The position numbers and the translations under genes are program-made. From the NCBI GenBank assembly GCA_964393335.1, contig CAYMTN010000042.1, positions 1 to 30,440 on the forward strand: a stretch of DNA of 30,440 bases, read 5' to 3'. A model generated the notes under the pieces. It worked only from the letters and a program-made list of their open reading frames with translations. It ran no database searches and was not told the origin of the DNA. Below, piece after piece: positions 1 through 12,952 of the stretch. This DNA is from CAYMTN01 sp964393335. GTDB lineage: Bacteria; Chloroflexota; Anaerolineae; Aggregatilineales; Aggregatilineaceae. Within the stretch, counting starts at the first letter, position 1, and every line of letters starts with the position of its first letter.

Positions 1-3478
<3,478 letters not shown>

Positions 3479-3820
3479 GGCGTGCCCTCCTCTGCGCTTG
3501 GGTAAACGCTATCCAACTGGAGTCCATACTACGTGCGTGATACAGTCCTATAGTGGAGTGGTGATTTCCGGCTCAAGGCCAAGTCGTGTTCTACCTGCTT
3601 ACAAGCAAAAATGGCGCATGAAACACGTGTTCCAGCGCTTTGATTTGTTCTCCCGCTTTCAAGCTGGGACAAGTCTCGCTCCACCGCCAAAATCCGACAC
3701 ACCCGGCCTGGGGTTACTTTCCAGCGTGATATGTTCAACGTTTCAATTCCCAGCGTGCCCTGTGCCATCCCCCCACGACCAGACACAATCGCCACACAGG
3801 GAATTGCCGTCACTTTGCCA
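3479..3820 (-). other. Long 5' leader region of rpoC
   Basis: About 340 bases lie between the proposed rpoC promoter and its TTG start. Reading frames exist on both strands here (94 codons on the minus strand beginning GTG at 3813, and 166 codons on the plus strand running into rpoC), but neither has a convincing ribosome-binding site or a recognisable protein. A small imperfect hairpin can form at 3652-3668 (six pairs with one bulge). I see no known riboswitch. A regulatory leader is possible but not shown. Confidence 0.4.
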
Positions 3821-3827
3821 AAATCAT

Positions 3828-3856
3828 AGTATACCAGACTTTGTCAAAAAGTCCAA
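3828..3856 (-). promoter_or_regulatory. Putative sigma70-type promoter for rpoC
   Basis: On the minus strand there is an extended -10 element TGGTATACT (hexamer at 3833-3828), 17 bases from a weak -35 TTGGAC (3856-3851). The surroundings are clearly more A+T-rich than the coding DNA. Transcription would begin near 3821, giving a leader of roughly 340 bases. The -35 matches the consensus at only three of six positions, so the call rests on the -10 and the spacing. Confidence 0.5.
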
Positions 3857-3895
3857 TATTTTTCCACAAATTGCCTGATACCCGCCGCACGAGCG

Positions 3896-3925
3896 AAAAT
3901 GGCGTCACGGGTGCCCCGTGACGCC
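3896..3925 (-). terminator. Intrinsic terminator of the zinc-ribbon gene
   Basis: A perfect 11-base-pair stem (3901-3911 with 3915-3925) has a three-base loop. On the minus strand it is followed by ATTTT. It begins ten bases past the stop of the gene at 3936-4979 and separates that gene from rpoC, which supports independent transcription of rpoC. Confidence 0.8.
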
Positions 3926-3935
3926 GCGCACCGGA

Positions 3936-4979
3936 TTACAGCCGGACCACCGTCCCGCAGTACTCGCACGCCAGCTCGGTCATGCCGCGCGTAACAGATG
4001 GCAGCGTCGCGCCGCAGGTCGGGCACGCCGTCGGCGCGCTGCTCACCGCCTCGGCGGCGGCAGCATCCACCGGGATCGCGCGTTCTTTTTCGATCTCCCC
4101 GGTGATCACGCGGTTCAACTGCCCCGCGTACCATTTTGAATCGATGCCCCCGCTTTTCACTTCGAACGTTGTTTCGGCATAATCGCCCGACCCCATCTTC
4201 AGGTGGATCAGGTCTTTCCCGCCGAACAAACCCTTATCCTCCGCCTTGACCTCGGTAATTGCGCCGACCGGTACCTCAAACAGCACCTGCTGCACCTTTT
4301 CGCCGCCCATGCCAAACCGCCCGCCGACTTTCTCTTTTTGCTCGAAGATCAGGCGCTGGTCGGTAAGATACAGCAACCCGTCGGGGTCTTGTTTGCCTTT
4401 GCCGGTCTGGGCCCACTCCGCTTCGTGCACCATGAAGATCGCCTCGGTCGGCTTCCACGACACGGTCGCCTCGTCGGCTTGCTGGAGGTAACGCTCGATC
4501 TGGCGTATCTGGGTCTGAGTCTGGCTCACGTTACCCGGCACCGCGCCGTACATGCCTTCGATCCGGCTGCGGGCAGCTTTCACCGCGTTTTCCACGTCAG
4601 AGATCGCGCGGTCAATCTGGCCGTAGACCTGCTCCTTGCCCTTGTCGCCCCACTGTGCGTCCAACGTGGCCCACAGCGCGCCAATCGCGCTAAACTGCCC
4701 CTGCACGCGTGCGATCTCCTGGTTCACCGCGCTGCGCACCTGTTGTTGGACGGCGTCCCACTGTTCTTTCAGCACGTCGGTTTTGCGTTCCAGGTACCCG
4801 GCGAACGCGTAGCCCCGCTCGCGCAGTCCGGCGATATCACCCGGCAGCCCGGCGATATCCGTCGCCACGCTGCCCAGATTCCGCGTGACGTCTTCCATCG
4901 CTATCGACTGCTGCAATTCACCGTATTTTCGCCGCAGCGCCGCTACCCGTTCGTCCCAGGTTGGTTGTTGAGCACTCAT
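3936..4979 (-). CDS. Coiled-coil / PH-like / zinc-ribbon protein of unknown function
   Basis: The protein is 347 residues with no signal peptide or membrane segment, so it is probably cytoplasmic. Residues about 1-170 are predicted by eye to be helical and coiled-coil, rich in Glu, Gln, Arg and Ala. Residues about 175-300 resemble a bacterial PH/GRAM-like fold: the text GLLYLTDQRLIFEQKEKVGG is typical of these domains, and it is followed by beta-strand-rich sequence. The C-terminus is a treble-clef-like zinc ribbon with C319, C322, C338 and C341 (CPTCG and CEYCG). The ATG start has AGGAG nine bases upstream. The gene is single, with its own terminator. A possible -10 (TATACT) lies at 5027-5022 with no good -35. 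The family's role is unknown to me; zinc ribbon plus PH-like domain suggests an adaptor or membrane-associated scaffold, which is only an inference. Confidence 0.85.
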   Translation of the reverse strand: MSAQQPTWDERVAALRRKYGELQQSIAMEDVTRNLGSVATDIAGLPGDIAGLRERGYAFAGYLERKTDVLKEQWDAVQQQVRSAVNQEIARVQGQFSAIGALWATLDAQWGDKGKEQVYGQIDRAISDVENAVKAARSRIEGMYGAVPGNVSQTQTQIRQIERYLQQADEATVSWKPTEAIFMVHEAEWAQTGKGKQDPDGLLYLTDQRLIFEQKEKVGGRFGMGGEKVQQVLFEVPVGAITEVKAEDKGLFGGKDLIHLKMGSGDYAETTFEVKSGGIDSKWYAGQLNRVITGEIEKERAIPVDAAAAEAVSSAPTACPTCGATLPSVTRGMTELACEYCGTVVRL

Positions 4980-5050
4980 AGTGTCAGACTCCTAGTGTTG
5001 TCACAAAATACCCGAAACCCAAGTATACAATGAATCGCGGAAAACACGCC

Positions 5051-5066
5051 TGTGACAAATGGCGCA
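5051..5066 (+). promoter_or_regulatory. CRP/FNR-like site, copy 1
   Basis: The 16-base sequence TGTGACAAATGGCGCA resembles the CRP-family palindrome TGTGA-N6-TCACA with two mismatches in the right half. It is an almost exact copy of the site at 5225-5240. It lies about 72 bases upstream of the start of the minus-strand zinc-ribbon gene, so it could serve that gene. Confidence 0.4.
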
Positions 5067-5218
5067 TTCCAGATTCGGGGCCAGATGTGTTTTGGTAGGG
5101 GCGCTGCTTGCCGCGCCCTGCAAAAACCTGGGCTGAGGCGACCCGCGGTTCGAAGCGCCGCCCCTACGAAAAGCGAAAAACCGTTGCCCAGGTCAGAAAA
5201 TCGCCCCAGATTTGGAAT
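5066..5218. repeat. Nested inverted-repeat element flanked by 15-base direct repeats
   Basis: Outer arms at 5066-5080 and 5204-5218 match in inverted orientation at 12 of 15 positions. Inside, 5095-5112 (beginning GTAGGGGCG) pairs with 5151-5167 (ending CGCCCCTAC). Immediately outside the element are identical 15-base direct repeats at 5049-5063 and 5223-5237. This is the architecture of a small non-autonomous mobile element with a target duplication, but the direct repeats also look like CRP-type operators, so a regulatory origin is possible. No transposase is encoded. Confidence 0.55.
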
Positions 5219-5224
5219 AAACCC

Positions 5225-5240
5225 TGTGACAAATGGCACA
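5225..5240 (+). promoter_or_regulatory. CRP/FNR-like operator upstream of the exported-protein gene
   Basis: TGTGACAAATGGCACA matches the CRP-family consensus TGTGA-N6-TCACA at nine of ten specified bases. It ends two bases before the -35 hexamer at 5243, a position typical of class II activation. The regulator itself is not in the window: the cyclic-nucleotide-binding protein at 14906-15397 lacks a DNA-binding domain. Confidence 0.5.
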
Positions 5241-5242
5241 CA

Positions 5243-5271
5243 TTGACAGAATTTCCGCGCTGGCCCACAAT
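5243..5271 (+). promoter_or_regulatory. Putative sigma70-type promoter for the exported protein
   Basis: A perfect -35 TTGACA (5243-5248) is 17 bases from CACAAT (5266-5271, four of six matches). The weak -10 next to an upstream CRP-like site fits an activator-dependent promoter. The leader to the ATG at 5303 would be about 25 bases. Confidence 0.5.
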
Positions 5272-5302
5272 TCACATAATCGTGGTGGAAAAGGAGATGG
5301 TG

Positions 5303-6268
5303 ATGTTCTCGCTGCTTGCACGACGAATGGTTGTGTTGGTGATAGTCGCCATCGCTGCCGGCCTGACGCTTGCCTGTATCTTGCCCGTCCTGCCCGTCCT
5401 GGCACCTGCCCAAACGGGTACGCTGAAAGTCACCATAGACTACACCGGCACCTGGTACCGCGAAACGTTCGGATATACCCGGCAGGCCGTGAATATCCAG
5501 CATATTGTACTGGTTGTCCCCAAGGCCCGGCAGGACGAGATCAACCCCGCCGAGATATTCAGCGCCCTGCTGGTCACCACTGACCAGGGCGATGTGCCGG
5601 TAACTGACATTCGACCGGACCTTCAATGGGTGTTGGACTACCTGCACGATGCGCCCGCAGGTTATTACACGGGGGAGTTCGAACCGGGCGACTATGCGGT
5701 TGCCGCTGCCTTCGTCGCCGCGCCGCTCAGCAGGGAAGAGGCAGGCGTGTCCGAAGATATGATCCTGTATGGGGGCATTACGGGCGGCGGTGCATCGACC
5801 GGCTACCGGGATGTCGTGATCGAGCCGGGCAAGACCACCACGCTAACCGTGACGCTGACCGACGACAACGGGTGGGCGTGTCCCTGGTTGTACGTTTTTG
5901 ATGGCCACGCCTTTGAGCGAAGAACCGAGATTCTCCGCAACCTCAACGGAAAAAACAACGAACAGACTGAGGTAACGTACCTGGGACTCATAAGCCCGGT
6001 TGAGGGTGCAATCACCCTGAAGATTGCCGAAGAAAAGGACGAGATCACGTTCGTTGACGTGTTGTATCTCATCATCGACGGCGTACCGGTCTATGCCGAT
6101 GCCGGACCTGCCAGCGCAGCCCGGTTAGCCCATGACGATCAAGACTATCTGGTCATCGCCAGCGGCGAGTCCTATACATTCCGCTTCGATCTGCCCGGTC
6201 GGGCGGCTGGCCAGTCGCCCGTTCCCGTGTCTGTGGTTGTGACAGGTTACTATTCGGCCTCGTACTGA
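5303..6268 (+). CDS. Exported or lipid-anchored beta-rich protein, unknown function
   Basis: The protein is 321 residues from ATG 5303, which has AAGGAG six bases upstream. The frame remains open to 5108, but those upstream codons fall in the repeat element. Residues 1-30 form a signal peptide. The text LTLAC at about 21-25 is a weak lipobox, so it may be a lipoprotein. The mature part is beta-strand-rich. Residues about 90-170 read like a secreted carboxypeptidase-regulatory-type or DUF-type sandwich (PAGYYTGEFEPGDYAVAAAF). The motif CPWLYVFDGHAF near residue 193 resembles a CPxxYxxDG signature I associate with other exported proteins. It is a single gene with a possible CRP-regulated promoter. 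I do not recognise a specific family and assign no function. Confidence 0.85.
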   Translation: MFSLLARRMVVLVIVAIAAGLTLACILPVLPVLAPAQTGTLKVTIDYTGTWYRETFGYTRQAVNIQHIVLVVPKARQDEINPAEIFSALLVTTDQGDVPVTDIRPDLQWVLDYLHDAPAGYYTGEFEPGDYAVAAAFVAAPLSREEAGVSEDMILYGGITGGGASTGYRDVVIEPGKTTTLTVTLTDDNGWACPWLYVFDGHAFERRTEILRNLNGKNNEQTEVTYLGLISPVEGAITLKIAEEKDEITFVDVLYLIIDGVPVYADAGPASAARLAHDDQDYLVIASGESYTFRFDLPGRAAGQSPVPVSVVVTGYYSASY

Positions 6269-6291
6269 CGCGAACCCACTCACGCCGGATG

Positions 6292-6319
6292 AAAAAACAT
6301 CCCGGCCAGACAGCCGGGA
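6292..6319 (-). terminator. Intrinsic terminator of the ftsY-prfB transcript
   Basis: A seven-base-pair GC-rich stem (6300-6306 with 6313-6319) has a six-base loop. Read on the minus strand it is followed within two bases by a run of six T. It lies 85 bases past the prfB stop, between convergent genes. The plus-strand side lacks a T tract, so it mainly serves the minus-strand operon. Confidence 0.7.
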
Positions 6320-6403
6320 CGTTCGTCGTATGCGTTCTGCGGGATACGAGTCCAGTGGATACAGGGGCCGTGCGCGAGGCAGTGCGCTCGAAAACAACGC
6401 GCC

Positions 6404-7496
6404 TTAATCGCCCGCCCCGACCTTCTCCGCGAGGTACGCTTCCATGAAGGCGTCCAGATCGCCGTCGAGCACGGCCTGCGTATTGCCCGTTTCGTGCCCG
6501 GTGCGTGTATCCTTCACCAACTGGTACGGGTGCAGCACGTAAGACCGGATCGCGTTACCCCACCCGGCGCTGATGTGTTCGCCCTTCAATTCCGCGAACT
6601 CCTCGTCCTGTTTCTGGCGCTCCAGGTCGAGCAGGCGCAGCTTCAGCACCTGCATCGCGCGTTCTTTGTTTTGCGCCTGGCTGCGCTCGTTCTGGCAGCT
6701 TACCACCAGCCCGGTCGGCAGGTGCGTGATCCGGATCGCGGTTTCGTTTTTCTGGACGTTCTGGCCGCCTGCCCCGCTGCTGCGGAACGTATCGATCTGC
6801 AAGTCTTTTTCATCGATCACAATATCGACGTCTTCTTGCACGTCGGGCCAGACTTCCACCAGGCAGAACGACGTATGCCGCCGGTGATTCGAGTCGAACG
6901 GACTGAGCCGCACCAGCCGGTGCACGCCGCGTTCTGACTTCAGATAGCCGTAGACATAATCGCCCTGGATCGCCACCGTCGCGCTTTTGACTCCGGCCTC
7001 GTCGCCCGGCATTTCAGACACGATCTCGATCTTGAACCCGCGCCGTTCTGCCCAGCGCAAATACATGCGCAGCAGCATTTGCGCCCAGTCCTGGGCATCG
7101 GTGCCGCCGGCCCCGGCATGGATCGCCAGGTATGCGTCTTCCTCGTCATATTTGCCGCTGAGTTTGGCGCGGAACGTCAGCCGCTCGACGGTCTGTTCCA
7201 GCGCGTCGGCTTCGTGTTCCAGGTCGGCGGCGATCTCGTCATCGTCGAGTTCGGCCAGTTCGACGGCGTCTTCAAGGCGCGACAGCGTGCCCTGCCACGT
7301 GGCAACGCTGCTCTTCAAACGGGAGAGACGGCGCATCACGCGCTGGGCGTCTTGCGGATCGTCCCAAAAATCGAATTCGGCAGATGCGGCTTCGAGGGTC
7401 TGCGCTTCGTCAGCCTGTCGAGCGATGTCAAAGACGCTCCATAAGCTGTTCGACTGTTTCGCGCATTTCATTGAGTCGGCTGATCAGAGTTTCCAC
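6404..7496 (-). CDS. prfB: Peptide chain release factor 2 (programmed +1 frameshift)
   Basis: RF2 recognises UGA and UAA stop codons and triggers peptide release on the ribosome. Translation starts at GTG 7496, eight bases behind GAGGAG and five bases after the ftsY stop. It runs 22 codons (METLISRLNEMRETVEQLME, then RL), meets an in-frame TGA at 7430-7428, and continues in the +1 frame from GAC (7429-7427) for 341 residues, giving about 363 in total. The downstream frame holds the RF2 tripeptide SPF, the catalytic GAGGQ loop and the RF2-typical DFWDDP segment. Length and order match the family. A conceptual start inside the downstream frame (ATG 7471) would lose the natural N-terminus and is wrong in my view. 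Expression is presumably autoregulated by RF2 level, as known for this gene in other bacteria. Confidence 0.95.
7427..7440 (-). promoter_or_regulatory. prfB programmed +1 ribosomal frameshift site
   Basis: On the minus strand the order is GGAG (7440-7437), three bases, slippery CTT (7433-7431), stop TGA (7430-7428), then C. This copies the E. coli layout AGGGGG-UAU-CUU-UGA-C, with a Shine-Dalgarno-like tract at the same spacing. The zero frame encodes a good RF2 N-terminus up to the stop and the +1 frame encodes the rest. Confidence 0.95.
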
Positions 7497-7501
7497 GTTC
7501 G

Positions 7502-8413
7502 TTACTCCTCGTCTCCATCTTCAAACAGGCTGTCTACAAATGCGGCGGGGTTGAAAAACACGAGATCGTACATCGATTCACCGATGCCGATGTAATGTAC
7601 CGGCAGCCCCAATTCCCGCTGGATGGCGAACAGCATCCCGCCTTTGGCGCTGCTGTCGAGTTTGGTCACGACCACCCCCGTGATGTCAATCGCTTCCTGG
7701 AACTTCCTGGCCTGGGTCAACGCATTCTGCCCGGTGGTGCCGTCCAGCACCAGCAGCGTTTCGTGTGGCGCATCCGGGATCACCTTGCGCAGCACATCGC
7801 GCACTTTGGCCAGCTCGGCCATCAGGTTGAAATTGCTGTGCAGCCGGCCCGCCGTATCCACGATCAACACCTCGGCTTTGCGCGCGCGGGCCGCGCTGAT
7901 CGCGTCGAAGACCACCGCTGCCGGATCGCTGTTCGGCAGCCCGGCGATGACCGGCACCCCGGCCCGTTCGCCCCACAGCTTGAGCTGGTCAATCGCCGCC
8001 GCGCGAAAGGTATCGCCCGCTGCCAGGATCACCTTACGATTGTTGAGCCGCATCCGGTACGCCATTTTGCCGATCGACGTCGTCTTGCCGGAGCCGTTCA
8101 CACCGGCCACCAGCACCACCGACAGCTCGCGCCCGCTCAGGTTCAGCGGAGTCGGCTCCGTCAGCAGGCCGCGCAGTTCCTCTTTGAGCGCGCCAATCAA
8201 TTGATCCTGGCGCGTGATGCCTTCGCGCCGCACCCGGTCGCGCATGGTGTCGATCAGTTTCATCGTGGTCGGGACGCCCACATCGGCCTGCACCAGCAGC
8301 GCCTCGACATCGTCCCACGTGTCGTCGTCGATTTCTGTCGCGCCAAATGCCTGGGCGATGCGCCCGAAAAACGACTGGCGCGTGCGTTTTAAGCCCTGTC
8401 GTAAAGATCCCAC
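7502..8413 (-). CDS. ftsY: Signal recognition particle receptor GTPase
   Basis: FtsY docks SRP-ribosome complexes at the membrane for cotranslational targeting. The protein is 303 residues, the short form without the long acidic A domain of E. coli FtsY. The N domain spans about 1-90 and the G domain 95-300. It has the P-loop GVNGSGKTT at 104-112, DTFRAAA at 134-140, DTAGR at 186-190, DGTTGQNA at 224-231, TKLD at 250-253 and a closing GIGE motif at 276-279. The start is GTG at 8413 with AAGGG upstream. It is followed five bases later by prfB, forming a two-gene operon. The acidic C-terminal tail (FEDGDEE) is slightly unusual. Confidence 0.96.
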   Translation of the reverse strand: MGSLRQGLKRTRQSFFGRIAQAFGATEIDDDTWDDVEALLVQADVGVPTTMKLIDTMRDRVRREGITRQDQLIGALKEELRGLLTEPTPLNLSGRELSVVLVAGVNGSGKTTSIGKMAYRMRLNNRKVILAAGDTFRAAAIDQLKLWGERAGVPVIAGLPNSDPAAVVFDAISAARARKAEVLIVDTAGRLHSNFNLMAELAKVRDVLRKVIPDAPHETLLVLDGTTGQNALTQARKFQEAIDITGVVVTKLDSSAKGGMLFAIQRELGLPVHYIGIGESMYDLVFFNPAAFVDSLFEDGDEE

Positions 8414-8500
8414 GCTGTTCTACCCTTTTTTGACATTCACTGATAACATGGTCCCGGGACGCGCCACACCTGCGCGATCCGCATGGTCGTGCAAGGCAAG

Positions 8501-8529
8501 AGTATAGTGGTTCGACCCATGCCCTGCAA
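8501..8529 (-). promoter_or_regulatory. Putative promoter for ftsY-prfB
   Basis: A -10 TATACT (8506-8501) is 17 bases from a weak -35 TTGCAG (8529-8524). It lies 88 bases upstream of the ftsY GTG in the divergent gap. The -10 is good and the -35 matches only three of six positions. Confidence 0.4.
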
Positions 8530-8552
8530 GACTCAACGGCATAACACGCACA

Positions 8553-9170
8553 ATGGACCCCGCCATGACCATTCCGACGCTCGAACAGACCTACGCCTAT
8601 CTCCACGAAGCCGAGCGCTTGAATCCCGGCCCCTGGGTGCCGCATTCGCTGCACGCAGCCGAAGCCGCGAGCGCCATCGCCCGCCACCACCCGGCCCTCG
8701 ACCCGGAGCGCGCCTACATCCTGGGCTGCCTGCACGACATTGGCCGCCGTTTCGGCGTCACCGACATGCGCCACACCCTCGACGGGTATCGTTTCCTGCA
8801 CACCAAAGGTTTTCGAGACGCCGCGCGCGTCTGCCTGACGCACTCCTTTGTCATCCAGGACGTCGAATGTGTGGAAGGCACCTGGGACTGCACGGACGAA
8901 GAACTGGCGTTCATCCAGGACTTGATCGCGTCCCTGCCCATGAACGACTACGACCGGCTGATCCAGTTGTGTGACGCCATCGCGCTGCCATCCGGCTGCT
9001 GCCTGATGGAAAAACGCCTGGTCGACGTGGCGCTGCGTTACGGCTTCAAGGCGCACACGATCAGACGCTGGCAGGCGCTGTTCGACATCCAGCGCGGTTT
9101 TGAAACCGCCATCGGCCAATCGATCTATGCCGTGCTGCCGGGCGTGGTCGAGACGACGTTCGGATTCTGA
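8553..9170 (+). CDS. HD-domain metal-dependent phosphohydrolase
   Basis: The protein is 205 residues and cytoplasmic. It shows HD-superfamily metal ligands in order: H31 or H34 (VPHSLHAA), the doublet H61-D62 in GCLHDIGRRFG, further histidines at 84 and 97, and D141 in LCDAIA. The spacing fits small HD hydrolases annotated as phosphohydrolases or nucleotide hydrolases; the substrate cannot be told. Starts at 8553 and 8565 are both possible, since neither has a clear ribosome-binding site. It sits alone between the divergent ftsY operon and lepA, with 107 bases to lepA. Confidence 0.85.
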   Translation: MDPAMTIPTLEQTYAYLHEAERLNPGPWVPHSLHAAEAASAIARHHPALDPERAYILGCLHDIGRRFGVTDMRHTLDGYRFLHTKGFRDAARVCLTHSFVIQDVECVEGTWDCTDEELAFIQDLIASLPMNDYDRLIQLCDAIALPSGCCLMEKRLVDVALRYGFKAHTIRRWQALFDIQRGFETAIGQSIYAVLPGVVETTFGF

Positions 9171-9184
9171 ACAAGCAGGCGCTG

Positions 9185-9213
9185 TGTTCAAGTGGCCCCA
9201 GTTGGGCTATACT
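9185..9213 (+). promoter_or_regulatory. Putative promoter for lepA
   Basis: A -10 TATACT (9208-9213) lies 64 bases upstream of the lepA ATG. The corresponding -35 position (TGTTCA, 9185-9190) is weak, with three of six matches. The -10 is in an otherwise GC-rich gap, which is the main support. Confidence 0.35.
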
Positions 9214-9277
9214 AGGCGTATAGCATACCAGGCACGACTCACCAACCCTTTCGATACCGGTTGATTAACGGAATACA

Positions 9278-11069
<1,792 letters not shown>

Positions 11070-11083
<14 letters not shown>

Positions 11084-11648
11084 CAACTGTAAGTCCGATT
11101 TTCCCCCCGTTCCTCAGCGCGTGGTTAGCGAGCGGCTGATCATACGCCCCACCCAACGATCTGATGCGCCCTGGCTGAAAAAATGGTGGAACGATCCATT
11201 CGTCACCGAGCCGGGCGGTAATGTGGACGGCATGCAGTACGACGATGCCGATATCGAAGACTGGTTCCAGCGGTACGTGGATGGGCGTTCGTGCAGCACG
11301 CATTTTGTCGTCTGCCTGCGCGACGCCGCGCAGCGCCCCATCGGCGAATTTTACATCGCCAGCGACGACCGGCCCGGTTGTGTCGGTTTCGCGCTGTTGA
11401 TCGGCGAAACGGATCTGTGGGGCAATGGGTATGCCACCGAGACGACGACCGCCTATGCCGCCGCCCTGTTCAACAGCGGCTTGTGCCAGTCGATGCGGAT
11501 GGATACGCGCCGCGATAACGTGCGTGCCATCCAGATGTGTCTCAACATCGGGTTCGAGGTCGAACACGTGTGGGCGAATGGCCAATTCCAGACCATGATC
11601 CTGACCAAAGACGCCTTTGAGATAAAACACGCAGCCCAGACCGGCTGA
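11070..11648 (+). CDS. GNAT-family N-acetyltransferase (RimJ/RimL type)
   Basis: The protein is 192 residues. The N-terminal text RLIIRPTQRSDAPWLKKWW is typical of the Acetyltransf_3 group that includes RimJ, RimL and spermidine acetyltransferases. The acetyl-CoA loop region reads LWGNGYATET (about residues 112-121), followed by the family helix DTRRDNVRAIQMCLNIGFE. The substrate is unknown. The start overlaps the last 14 bases of lepA in another frame. Alternative starts at codon 3 would shorten it by only two residues. An MFS transporter follows after 52 bases. Confidence 0.88.
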
Positions 11649-11700
11649 CAGGGTGCGCCCGTCGTATCCTGCCGTATCCTGCTACGCGTACTCGAACAAA

Positions 11701-12945
11701 ATGACACACACCATGCAACCCAACACGCGCCCGCCCCTGCCCCGTGCGTTTTTCATGTCGCTGCTGGCGACTTTCATGTTTGCGCTGGGCGTGACGATCC
11801 TGATCCCCATCCTCCCACTGTACATCACCGATGGCTTGAGCCTGGCGGAACACTGGATCGGCACCGCCACGCTGTTTGTCGCGTTCACCGCCGTGACACT
11901 GCGCATCCCCAGCGGCGCGTTCTCCGACCGCCACGGCAGGCGCGCGATGATGTTGGTCGGAGCAGCGGCGGGTGTGGGCGCATCGATCCTGTACACCCTC
12001 AGCAGCGGGCTGCTGGTCTTCATGCTCGCCCGCCTGGCAACGGGTTTCAGCCTGGCGCTGTTCACCACCGCCGCCAAGGCGCTGGCGGCGGACCTTGCCC
12101 CGGCGATACGGCGCGGTGAAGCCATGGGCCTGAGCAACGCCGCGTTTTCCCTGGCAACCGTGATCAGCCCGCTGCTCAGCGAAGGCATCAAAAACGAGGT
12201 GAGTTTTCAGGCTGTGTTCGTGCTCAGCGGCATCCTGACAATCGGCGCGCTGGGCGTGTCATACGCCCTGCCCCGCACCCTGCCGGAGCGCAGCACCAAC
12301 CCCGGCGCGCGCGGTGACATCCTGGAGACGCTGCGCGAGCGCGGCACGTGGGCGTCGATCCTGATGCTGATGGGCCTGGGCGCGATCCTGGCGTTGATGT
12401 TTACGTTTTACCCGCTGCTGGCCGAGCGCAAGGGCTTTTATGCCGATGCGCCGCGCCTGCTCTTTCCCATCGCGATGGGTATTGGCCTGAGCATCTGGGC
12501 CATCGTCGATACCGTCGCCGAACCGCTGGCCGGGGCGCTGTCGGACCGGATCGGACGCCAGCCGGTAGCCGTGCCGGGTCTGCTGGTCGCAGTCGGTGGC
12601 GTTTTTGTGCTCAGCCGGGCGCATAACACGATCTCAGCCTATGTCGCCATCGCGTTGATGGCAGCGGGATGGGGTACGGCGCGCGCCATTGCCGACTCGA
12701 TCTCTCAAGACGCAGTCCCGCCCGTCCTGCGCGGCATGGGAGCCGCCGTGATCTACACGAGTTTTGACCTGGCCGTGGGGCTTGACGCGCAAGTGCTCGG
12801 CAGCCTGATCGATGGCAGCGACTTTGGCGCCTTTTTCACGGCGACCATCGCGGCGTCGCTCGTATTTGGCCTGGCGGGGATTCTGCTCACGCGACGGCTG
12901 CTCAGTTACGACCAGCGGGTCACCTGCGCCGCGACGGGTGATTAG
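11701..12945 (+). CDS. Major facilitator superfamily transporter
   Basis: The protein is 414 residues from ATG 11701, with about twelve hydrophobic segments. The frame is open to 11653, but the added residues are polar and non-conserved. The MFS motif A appears in the loop after helix 2 (SGAFSDRHGRR) and its half-repeat after helix 8 (AGALSDRIGRQ). The overall character is like drug or sugar efflux proteins of the DHA1 group; substrate and direction are not determinable. No Shine-Dalgarno sequence is obvious before either candidate start. The stop lies seven bases from the stop of the convergent phosphoribosyltransferase-like gene. Confidence 0.9.
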   Translation: MTHTMQPNTRPPLPRAFFMSLLATFMFALGVTILIPILPLYITDGLSLAEHWIGTATLFVAFTAVTLRIPSGAFSDRHGRRAMMLVGAAAGVGASILYTLSSGLLVFMLARLATGFSLALFTTAAKALAADLAPAIRRGEAMGLSNAAFSLATVISPLLSEGIKNEVSFQAVFVLSGILTIGALGVSYALPRTLPERSTNPGARGDILETLRERGTWASILMLMGLGAILALMFTFYPLLAERKGFYADAPRLLFPIAMGIGLSIWAIVDTVAEPLAGALSDRIGRQPVAVPGLLVAVGGVFVLSRAHNTISAYVAIALMAAGWGTARAIADSISQDAVPPVLRGMGAAVIYTSFDLAVGLDAQVLGSLIDGSDFGAFFTATIAASLVFGLAGILLTRRLLSYDQRVTCAATGD

Positions 12946-12952
12946 GCCCGCT

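Larger units (their letters stand above)
4980..5302. other. Divergent intergenic region with operator-like sites and a hairpin repeat
   Basis: This 323-base gap between divergent genes holds a 15-base direct repeat (5049-5063 and 5223-5237), nested imperfect inverted repeats, a repeat core shared with position 25230, and a plausible promoter for the plus-strand gene. The long minus-strand frame crossing it (4976-5647) has no protein character and overlaps a real gene antisense. I see no small gene in it. Confidence 0.6.

Noticed and set aside
3529..3813. 94-codon minus-strand frame in the rpoC leader
   Set aside because: It has a GTG start without ribosome-binding site, no recognisable protein pattern, and lies in a leader; a leader peptide cannot be excluded but is unsupported.
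5108..5302. N-terminal extension of the exported protein to 5108
   Set aside because: The extension translates the repeat and operator sequences; ATG 5303 has an ideal ribosome-binding site and begins a signal peptide.
4976..5647. 223-codon minus-strand frame
   Set aside because: It crosses the repeat element and runs antisense to the exported protein gene; its composition is not protein-like.
8034..9191. 385-codon minus-strand frame opposite the HD-domain gene and into ftsY
   Set aside because: It is antisense to the HD-domain gene and frame-shifted relative to ftsY; no family recognised.
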